From assembly GCF_035046485.1 (NCBI RefSeq), contig NC_085138.1, forward strand, positions 12,961,329 to 13,025,328: a DNA stretch of 64,000 nucleotides, read 5' to 3'. The notes beneath the pieces were generated by a model. That model made no database searches. It was not told the origin of the DNA and worked only from the letters and a program-made list of their open reading frames with translations. The translations under genes and the position numbers were made by a program. This document shows positions 56,473 to 64,000 of the stretch, one piece after another (position 1 is the first letter of the stretch; each line of letters starts with the position of its first letter). Origin of the DNA: Aedes albopictus (lineage: Eukaryota; Arthropoda; Insecta; Diptera; Culicidae).

Positions 56473-59400
56473 TAATCATGTTGCGGTCTTCGACAAAGTT
56501 TTTTGGCATATCCTAGGCTATATTTTTATAGAATTGATTAGAACAATTAGAATCCCTCAAGAGAAAAATGCTAAAAACGCTGTGTTCCCATATTAATTTA
56601 CATACAAACTTCAAACGAGTTTAGCACCGCTTCAATGTTTACAGATTGAGCTGAAAATTTCTGGAGCAACATTTGAAAAGGGTATACAAGCATTGGTAAA
56701 CAATGACTTCACACGTCGCTCCTGAGCCCCCCTCAGCTTATTCTCAAAAAGTAAGACCGTTATCAGATAGAGCAAACATCGATCTTTCGGATAACGGTGT
56801 TCGTTTGCGTGGGCGGGCTGCTGTTATGCCCTACAAAGCGTTTTAGAAAAAAGACACAAGACCTCTAGGGCCCTTTTCAAATGTTGCTCCAGATTTGACC
56901 AGAGCATCGTGGCGTCATATAGAACGTTATGTGATGAAGGGGGGGGCACCCTAAATGCATCTTCAAAATTTGAAAGAAAACTTCAAATGATTGATGATTA
57001 TTGATTACCATCATGTCCCGTATCATCTTAAAAGCGCTTTAATTCTCTCACTACCATTTTCTTCTTTTAAATTTCACCTTAAGGTGAAAGGATTACGGAA
57101 GATTGCAACACCAAGCTGGCGCATTCGATGTCAACGAGGCAAGAATCCTAATAGAGGCAGTGAATCCCTTTATCTAAATGTGCATTCATCAGACGTGTTA
57201 ATTAACGCATAGAAACCTGTCGTAATTCACAGATCGACCCTACCGTAGGGCACCACAGGTCTCATTCATAACAACCGAGCGAAGTCGCGCGCCGAGCCGG
57301 CTGCGCCCTATTCAAAGAAAGTAGACGCCTGATGCGACACTTGATAACACCCGAAAACCGGCCCGACTCAAAACCGAAACAGGTTTGCTTGATAGATGAA
57401 CGTCCGCTCAGTATATATAATCTTTGTTTTCGACTATCGAAAACCGAAATGACCTATGAGTGGTCAGAGAGTTACATAGTAGATTTGAATTTGACTATTT
57501 GCTCCATTGTTCGATAGGGAACTGTAGCTGAAGCGTGAAGAAAATGGTCACGTACAAACTAGTATGCGGCACTTGATTGCACGATCGAAACATAAACAAA
57601 ACCGCACATTGACTGATAAGAGCTCGGAGAATAGGTCAATCGTCCGCTTGCCGAAAAATGGAATGCACGAAACGACGAGACACATGATGCATTAGGGTTT
57701 ATGATACTTGAATACACACATGCATCCGAGTGGAGAGGGCCAACCGGGGAAGGACAAACCCTTCATGAAGCACCGCACACGTAGGGTGAGGTAATCAGTG
57801 GTGCAGAACCCACCCAATCCAAGCACGCGTGTAAACAGGCACGGATTGTAACGCAAGTGGCCACCACGTGGTTGCTAGGGCTGGTCCTACTGACTGACTG
57901 GGACTGAGACGATCAGAGCATACGCAGAGGGGTTCACGTATTTTGGCTGACCTGGGTGGATCTATGCTCGCTTGTATTTGTATGTTCCGCCATACTCAGC
58001 CCAGCACAGCTGAAGACTGTTTTGATTCTTGTCGGTGTGTTGCTTCTAAACATAATGCGTGCTTTATTGCGTTGCAACATTTTGTCAGCCACCTACTGGC
58101 AGCATTACGTTTAACATCACTAGCACATCCGTAGGGTAGATTTGTTTTGGAAAAAAACTACGAAGCAATTTGAAATAGGGATGGTAATTTGACTGTTTAT
58201 TTATGTGGTAGTCATAACAGTTTTTTTTTTGTTCTCTCAATTAACTTAGTGACATTAAACCTCACGATTTCTGAACTAGTGACCTACGTACCACAGGTCT
58301 AACGTTTCTTGAGTATGTGTCACTAAACAAAAAAAATGCTTGGAAATCATAAAGTATCAACGGTGCAATTTCATGTCTTGTATATACGATAGAATCCTAT
58401 TCTGCTGAAATTCTGACACACCCTATTTAATTTTTCAATAAAGAATATAATGAATCAGTGGTTTTCAACCGATTTTTTGTTTTTAAGAAACCATTTGAAC
58501 CACGGTTTGGAACCATTTGAACAAGGGGACCTAGGGTCTGGGACCATTTGGGTTGGGCAGGGGGACCTATTTTGGGCACTTGCTGCTATAACTCAGTCAA
58601 ACTTAATCCGATTGACTTGAATTTCTAAAAAGATACTGATACTGCGCGTATCTGATCGTGTCCAAATGGTCCCAAGCCCCACTTGTTTTGATCACAAATT
58701 ACTAACAAGAGTGCGGGTGTCTGAGGTCATCCAAACTGTTTTTGAGTTTTAACCATAGTAAGGTCTTGGGGTTTTTTGACCTTTTTCAAATTCCAGTTCT
58801 CTGTATACAGAATACAATATGTTTCTCATTGATGGCACATGGCAATGATAAAAACTAATATTTCGGATGTTCCGGATTTCCGGAAACAGTTCTCAATAAT
58901 TAGTCAATGTTAATGTCTATAATCAAAGTCGACGTGAACACCTTTCCAACAATTTTTGGGCGGTCCTGATTACTTGTTTCGTTGTAAAGTTATAGCTTGC
59001 CAAAGTTAGGTTTTCTAAAGCGGCATTTTTCAGTTGAAGCAGGTTCCCGGTGGCCACAGTGGCCAAATCCTGATTTCTCCGGTGGTTTTGAAAACTAGAC
59101 TTGTGCCCCTTTCAATTGACCTAAATAGATCCAAAATCGCCACAGATTTTTGCGAGCTGTCCAAAGTTTAGGGTAAAAAATGACCCAAGGATCTTATGTA
59201 TTTGTAAGGGGCTAAGGAAGGTTAAATATAGCAACTAAAGTTGCAACAAAAGCTTTTTCATCACACAAAATTCAAAAACGACCTAAATTTTCAAAAAAAA
59301 TCATATTTTACCCAATAATCTACAAAAAATAGTCCTAAAAATTAGAAAAATTAAAAAAATGGACAAAATTTATTATCCAGGAAATTTTACCAAACCGCAC

Positions 59401-59536
59401 AATCTTCTAAGACTTTTTTGCAAAATTTCTTCGAGAAAAAAAAAACTGGTTAAAGAATATTCATAGATTTTTCTCAGAGTATTTTTAGGCCAATTGCTTT
59501 GACATTCTGTTGGAGAAACTTACACAGTTAGAAAAA
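56473..59536. other. Intergenic DNA, no gene recognised; partial TIR-family copy at 58535-58680
   Basis: 57,240-57,900 is balanced in composition (GACACTTGATAACACCCG and CGGCACTTGATTGCACGATCG occur) and could be an unrecognised LTR or low-copy sequence. 58,535-58,680 (TGGGACCATTTGGGTTGGGCA, TATTTTGGGCACTTGCTGC) is related to the ends of 23493-24176. No exon is supported. Confidence 0.4.
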
Positions 59537-60222
59537 ATCACCGACTTCGGTAATGTTTTACCGAAATCTCAACCGTTAAGTTTGTTTTACAGGAAAAATT
59601 CGGTAAAGGTTGCAAATTTTACCGAAGTTCGTTAGAGTTTGACAGATAAACGATAACATTTTACCGAAATTTGTTATTTTTTTTACAAAATTTCGTTAAA
59701 TAGTAGTTTACGCAACAAGGTGCAGAATGAAGATTTTTACAGCACGAGTTGTACACTTATCCATCGAGGCTGCCGAGTTGGATAAGTACGACGAGTGCTG
59801 TAAAAATCGAGTTTTGCACCGAGATGCGTACAACGTTTTTTACAATTTCATAAATTACCACTTAAGCATAGTTTTTAACAAAACTTTTTCATCAAACTGC
59901 ACACTGATGTTCATAGCCATGCTTAAGAAAGTCTGGTCATAGCAGGTTATACTGTGCAGTTGTCACAATTTTCCAAACCTGCGTCCAGAAAGCATCAAGA
60001 AGTTGATCAAAACTGAAAACAGTGCTGTAATGGTTCATTACGCAACGCAAATCAGTGCTGTAATGAACCATTACAGCACTGTTAATTTGGTGTGGGAAAG
60101 TAGGCCTTTTCCTGTCAGATTTGCGTGAGGTAAAACAGCCTATTACGATGAGAAATTGCAAAAAATCCATTACCGAACGCTCAGCGGTTGAGATTTCGGT
60201 AAAAATTACCGAACGCGATTAG
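59537..60222. mobile_element. Non-autonomous TIR element (about 690 bp) with internal hairpin
   Basis: TIRs TTCGGTAATGTTTTACCGAAATCTCAACCG and its inverted right copy (one segment each given in part: CGGTTGAGATTTCGGTAA). The ends are themselves partly palindromic (TTCGGTAA/TTACCGAA). A hairpin at 59731-59809 lies inside. A second inverted word pair AATGAACCATTACAGCAC occurs at about 60030-60080. Confidence 0.65.
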
Positions 60223-60444
60223 CTGTATAGTAAACTGCGATTCCTTACGACGTAACTAGGATAGTTTGTTGATTTAATAAAACTTTTCATTCGTTATTAA
60301 ACTTACAAGCACATCGGACGTTCTTTTCATTCCCTGCGATTACGAGAGGTTATGACCCCTGCAAAGTTGGATCAATAGTTGTGAAGTTTCAGTTCGGATA
60401 GAAGATGAGTCTAGGCAGAAGTTCACCCAGAAGCAGAAACGCCG

Positions 60445-61315
60445 GTGACGCCGGTAGGCCCGGTCATCGAGAAGCTCAGGGGCCGTGAGAACTTTACAGC
60501 GTGGGCATTTGCCATGAAGATGACCCTAATTCGCGAAAGATCCTGGGGAGCTGTGGAACCAGTGGCGGATCAAGTCGTGAACAATGAGGTCAGCATGCGG
60601 GCGCTAGCCACCATATGTTTAAGCCTGGAAACAACGAAGTACAGTCTGGTTCTGGACGCCAAGAGTGCCAAAGAAGCGTGGGACAAACTGCACAACGCTT
60701 TTCAAGATAACGGATTAACGCGCAAGATCGGAATGCTGAGGATGCTAACATCGATTCGACTGGAGGATTGCCGCAGTGTGGAAGCGTACGTTGATGAGCT
60801 CATGTCGTCGGCGCACATGCTGGCGACCATCGGATTCCAGGTAGACGACTCGTGGTTAGCGGCATTATTGTTGATGGGACTTCCAGATCATTATGAGCCC
60901 ATGATCATAGGTTTGGAGGCGTCTGGAGCTGCCCTTACGTCCGATGCGGTTAAGGCGAAGGCCGGTCCAGAAAGCGGAGGAAGCGATGGAGCTTTATACT
61001 CTAATCAGAACCAAGACGTCGTGGCAACAACGGAAGATTCAGCAGCGGTTTCATGAAGAAGGATTATACTTGTCATAATTGCAAGAAGCAAGGCTATTAC
61101 GCAGCGAAGTGTCCATGGAAGCAGCAACAATCATCGAAATCGGCAAGTAAAGCGCTATGCAGTGTATTTGCGATGGACGAGGTTGAAGGTAAGGAGTGGT
61201 ACTTCGAATCGGGAGCCACATGCCATATGTTTCGAAGTGACGAAAGTTTCGTGAAGCAGCAGCAGATGTCACATCCTGTCGGAACGGCCAACAATGGCTG
61301 CATGATGTCCGTTGC
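60445..61315 (+). pseudogene. Copia Gag and protease start, frameshifted
   Basis: Gag: IEKLRGRENFTAWAFAMKM, RALATICLSLETTKYSL, AKEAWDKLHNAF, SVEAYVDELMSSAHML, ALLLMGLPDHYEPMI. A frameshift near 61017 leads to RGNNGRFSSGFMKKDYTC, the zinc knuckle CHNCKKQGYYAAKC (Tyr where the knuckle His belongs) and protease EWYFESGATCHM (Glu at the usual catalytic Asp of DSGAT/S). The likely true ATG near 60403 is also out of frame. Both key substitutions and the shifts mark it as dead. Confidence 0.75.
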
Positions 61316-61319
61316 CAAA

Positions 61320-61451
61320 CCCAAGCAACACTCATGGTTACAAAACAGTGACGGCAGCGTATGCAAGGGTTGCGTAGTAAGTCACAGTGACTTCTGTGCA
61401 ACCCTTACATACGCTACTGTCTCTGGTTTGTAACCATGTGCGTTGCTTGGG
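61320..61451. mobile_element. 132-bp foldback MITE inside the Copia fragment
   Basis: Ends CCCAAGCAAC and GTTGCTTGGG. The arms CATGGTTACAAAACAGTGAC and its inverted partner extend nearly to the centre (GTAAGTCACAGTGAC). It falls between the codons for SVAK and GKVSLQLEEGP. The open frames at 61338-61679 (-) are by-products. Confidence 0.75.
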
Positions 61452-61659
61452 AAGGTAAGGTAAGCCTGCAGCTTGAAGAGGGTCCCGTCGAGGTGCAGCA
61501 AGTTCTACAGATACCGGAGCTGGCGACCAACCTTCTTTCTGTAAGTAAAATGTGCGAAAAGGATTTTCGGTGGTGTTCACCTCCGACCAGTGCCAGCTAC
61601 GCGAGGACAATGTAACTGTCAATAATCCTAAAATATTTTCAGGTAGGTATTCTGGGAAC

Positions 61660-62420
61660 AATCCCGAAAAAGTCCGCAAAAAATCTCAGGTGAGTAACTG
61701 CAACAAATCCGGTAAACAACTACGCAGAAAAACCTGAAAAAATCTCTGAACAAAAAGGGGGAAGAACTCAACGAGAAGTATCAGCAATAGCTCCAGAAGA
61801 AATCCCAGAAGGAAAAAATCTAAGCCCGACCTGTTGATTAGGCAAATAATAGAGTAAAGTCCCGGTAGAACTCTAAGAGAAATCTCAGGTGAAACTTTAA
61901 AAGAAACCCCACGTGAAGGAACCCCGGGAAGATCTTCTGGGAGAATGCCAAGACGAATGCCGAAAGGACACGCGGAAAATATTCAAGAGGAATCCCAATA
62001 AAAACTCTAGGAGAAATCTTGCGACAACATCTTTGATATACCCTGTCCTGAGAGAAACTCTTTTGGAGATCTCAGGATATATTTTGGCAGAAATCTCAGA
62101 AAATGTCTGCACAAACCAAGCGCAGCATAGTTGTCCCAATATAAATAAGCATTCCTATAGAACATGGGACAACTATGCTGCGCACGACAGTGTGGGAGCA
62201 ATATCGGGAAGACCTCTGAAAACAGTTTTTGAAAGAAATTCTGTAGGATCCCCGAGAAAAACTACAGAAGAAATCAGTCGAAAATTAGGAATTTCGGAAG
62301 AATCCCGGAAAGACTTCTTGAAAATAGGAACCCGGAAGAACAAATGGAAGGACTTCAGAAATGAATACCAAGAAAAACAACGTGATAAAAAATCGGAAGG
62401 TGTCTTGTAAGAAATTCTGG
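61660..62420. repeat. Degenerate short-period array (AGAAATCTCAGG type)
   Basis: Imperfect repetition of AAGAAATCCCAGAAGG, GAGAAATCTCAGG and GGAAGATC-type words, related to the 15-bp arrays but more diverged. It carries a perfect hairpin at 62120-62183. Confidence 0.6.
62120..62183. repeat. Perfect 19-bp inverted repeat with 26-nt loop
   Basis: GCGCAGCATAGTTGTCCCA at 62120-62138 and its exact complement at 62165-62183. Unlike its array background, so possibly the ends of a tiny MITE. Confidence 0.7.
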
Positions 62421-63100
62421 GAGGCATTCCAAAAGTTCCAGAACAAACCGACGGATTTTCCCACCTAAGCCAGTCTAAATTTTTCTCGAACAGCAATAGT
62501 GAATGTAGTCGATAAGAGAATTCAAAGTAGCACTACACTAAACGAAATAAACTCAGTTACCCTAACGAAATCTTCCACTAGATTTTTCTATTACTGCGGA
62601 TCAAAACTGCTAACTTAACAGTTGTGCACTCGTATGCTATAAATGGATCTGTCATTCTGTCTGTGTCAGCAGTGGACTATCATTCTACTCGGTGGTAGTT
62701 GCGGCCAACAGTGTTGCCAGTAACATTTTCCGCCCCATGAACTACTTCCGTTTCTGTAACGACTTCTTCCGGATTCCATTGGATCACGACTACGTTTCCT
62801 CGGGCTGTCTACACCAAATACCTGTAAATACAAAACGCGGTGTGGATTCAGACTGGCAACCTCTTCTTGTGACCATTTACTGATGCATTACTCGCAATCT
62901 GCTTATTCACTCTCCTGCGCAGCTCTGCATCCCTAGACAAGCGCTTCTCTAGCCCTCGGAGCCTGCTCAACGTCATCTTGTAGCTTTCAGGAAAGCAAAT
63001 GTCGTCTGTGCGCCAAGTTGCTTGGTCACCACGGCTTCTTCGACAGCGAAAAAGTGTTTTATGCAATTCAGTAGCATAATTCACATTTTATATAACTCAT
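62421..63100. other. Unassigned intergenic DNA
   Basis: Balanced composition between 62,640 and 63,060, with short frames lacking any domain. Confidence 0.4.
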
Positions 63101-63420
63101 TCTGGTATCATAATAGCCAATTTTTCCGAACTGGCTCATTATGCAATTGAAATGAGTTGCATAATAAAAAATAGCTGTATAATGTTCATAATGCAACTCA
63201 TTTGAGTTGCATTATGAACATTTTGCAACTCAAATTGGTTGCATTATGAAAAAAATCATTGCATAAAATTTTGTATGGAACTCGTTGCAAAACTCGATTT
63301 TTTCAGCACTCTTCGTATTTATCCAACTCGGCAAGCCTCGTTGGATAAATGTACGACTCGTGCTGAAAAAATCAACTTTTTGCAACTCGTTACATAAATA
63401 ACTATTATCGAGTCGTACAA
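63100..63420. repeat. Palindrome-rich AT element
   Basis: Multiple GCATTATG/CATAATGC and GAGTTGCA/TGCAACTC words in both orientations, a perfect 42-bp palindrome at 63181-63222, and a long hairpin at 63296-63373 shared in form with 59731-59809. Outer ends are unclear. Confidence 0.55.
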
Positions 63421-63589
63421 ATCACTGTTACTCATTTCCTCACAGGCATGTAGGTTCAGTTGCTCTAGTGATCATACGCTTCCAAAATTCCTTCCGTAGA
63501 TGCATGAGCAGAGCGGAGTTTTCGTCATGATTCAGAGTACATGTGGCAAGGTTTCACGCGCCGCAGATATTTTTCTAGTGATTTCTTCC

Positions 63590-63890
63590 TGACTTCCTGT
63601 AGATATTGTTCTGGAGATTCTTGCTAGAAGATCATGCTAGATTTCTAAAGCCATTTAAACTAGGAGTGTTCAAGGAATGGCTCCAGATATTTCCCCAGAA
63701 CTTATTTCAGGAATTCCTCTGGAACTTTCTCCAAGAACTTTATCTGGAATCATAACAGGAAATCAGTGATTTGAATAGGAATTGCTCCAATGGTTCTTCT
63801 ATAAAGTACTCCAGAGATTAGCAACAGGGATTCGTTTAGAAATTACTCAAGGGATTAATCCTGGAGCTTCTCTGGAGATTTCTACGGAAA
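63590..63890. repeat. Degenerate 15-bp-period array block
   Basis: TTCCTCTGGAACTTTCTCCAAG-like and ATTGCTCCAATGG-like units as in the 38.7-40.8 kb array, with an indistinct right end. Confidence 0.5.
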
Positions 63891-64000
63891 ATATTTACTA
63901 CCGAATTTTTATTTTGTTTGTTCTCACTTGTCATAAGCTTAAAATAAGAAGATCTAAGTTCGCTGATTTTGGTATGTTTGTAATTTGTGCGCTCAAAATC

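Larger units (their letters stand above)
60300..61660 (+). mobile_element. Copia-like LTR retrotransposon, 5' fragment
   Basis: A probable end of a 5' LTR (AATAAAACTTTTCATTCG to about 60345) is followed by GAGGTTATGACCCC, similar to the copia-type primer site, then Gag and the start of protease. Integrase, RT and the 3' LTR are absent; the fragment merges into a short-period array at about 61660. A 132-bp MITE interrupts it. Confidence 0.7.

Noticed and set aside
60445..61056. A host gene with UBN2/Gag-like domain
   Set aside because: LTR-end, primer-site, knuckle and protease order shows a Copia element, with frameshifts.

Overview
This is nuclear DNA of a culicine mosquito, most likely genus Aedes. 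The evidence is a set of split genes with GT/AG introns, an insect gustatory receptor, and dense retroelements of the kinds known from Aedes (RTE, LOA/Lian-like, Jockey, Copia-like and Feilai-like SINEs), plus many TIR-bearing MITEs. No bacterial-style operon is present. All family assignments were made by reading motifs; no search was run.

Three host genes can be supported. (1) The 3' part of a class B (secretin-type) GPCR of the calcitonin/DH31-receptor type runs on the + strand from 2835 to 35324 in four exons covering TM3 to the C-terminus. Its first two introns in the window are 18.8 kb and 12.6 kb and are packed with transposons; its 5' exons lie left of the window or were not found. 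(2) A complete insect gustatory receptor lies on the - strand (46521 to 45121, four phase-0 exons, 401 aa). (3) A small secreted TIL-type protease inhibitor lies on the + strand (53855 to 54265, two exons, 118 aa). A possible first coding exon of a fourth, secreted protein lies antisense inside GPCR intron 2 (24336 to 24257). One tRNA-Ala(AGC)-like gene sits at 5254-5325.

Layout. 0-5 kb: a TA-flanked TIR element, the TM3 exon, small MITEs. 6.3-14.8 kb: a decayed RTE element split by a 111-bp MITE and by a complete-looking LOA-clade retrotransposon with an intact 1214-codon ORF, which is flanked by a perfect 298-bp direct repeat; an inverted RTE fragment follows. 16-19 kb: a TIR element and two kinds of short-period degenerate arrays. 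21.7 kb: the TM4 exon. 23.5-33.7 kb: a TIR element, a dead Jockey element, a 15-bp-period array, a second intact LOA element (ORF about 1221 aa) inserted at the edge of a CACTAG-ended MITE, and more array. 34.5-35.3 kb: the last GPCR exons. 35.8-38.3 kb: a 2.5-kb foldback element. 38.7-45 kb: array, Feilai-like SINE with a TTAA MITE inside it, RTE tail, Gag remnant, truncated LOA copy. 45.1-46.5 kb: gustatory receptor. 48.4-52 kb: array hosting an 8-bp-TSD element, a TA element and a SINE. 52.1-55 kb: MITEs, SINE, TIL gene, MITE. 56-60 kb: MITEs and unassigned DNA. 60.3-62.4 kb: Copia-like fragment and array. 63.1-63.9 kb: palindromic sequence and array.

The host genes do not form a pathway. 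The main biology is stratified transposon insertion, and in several places the order of insertion can be read from target-site duplications. The most unusual single observation is the 298-bp perfect repeat around the LOA insertion.
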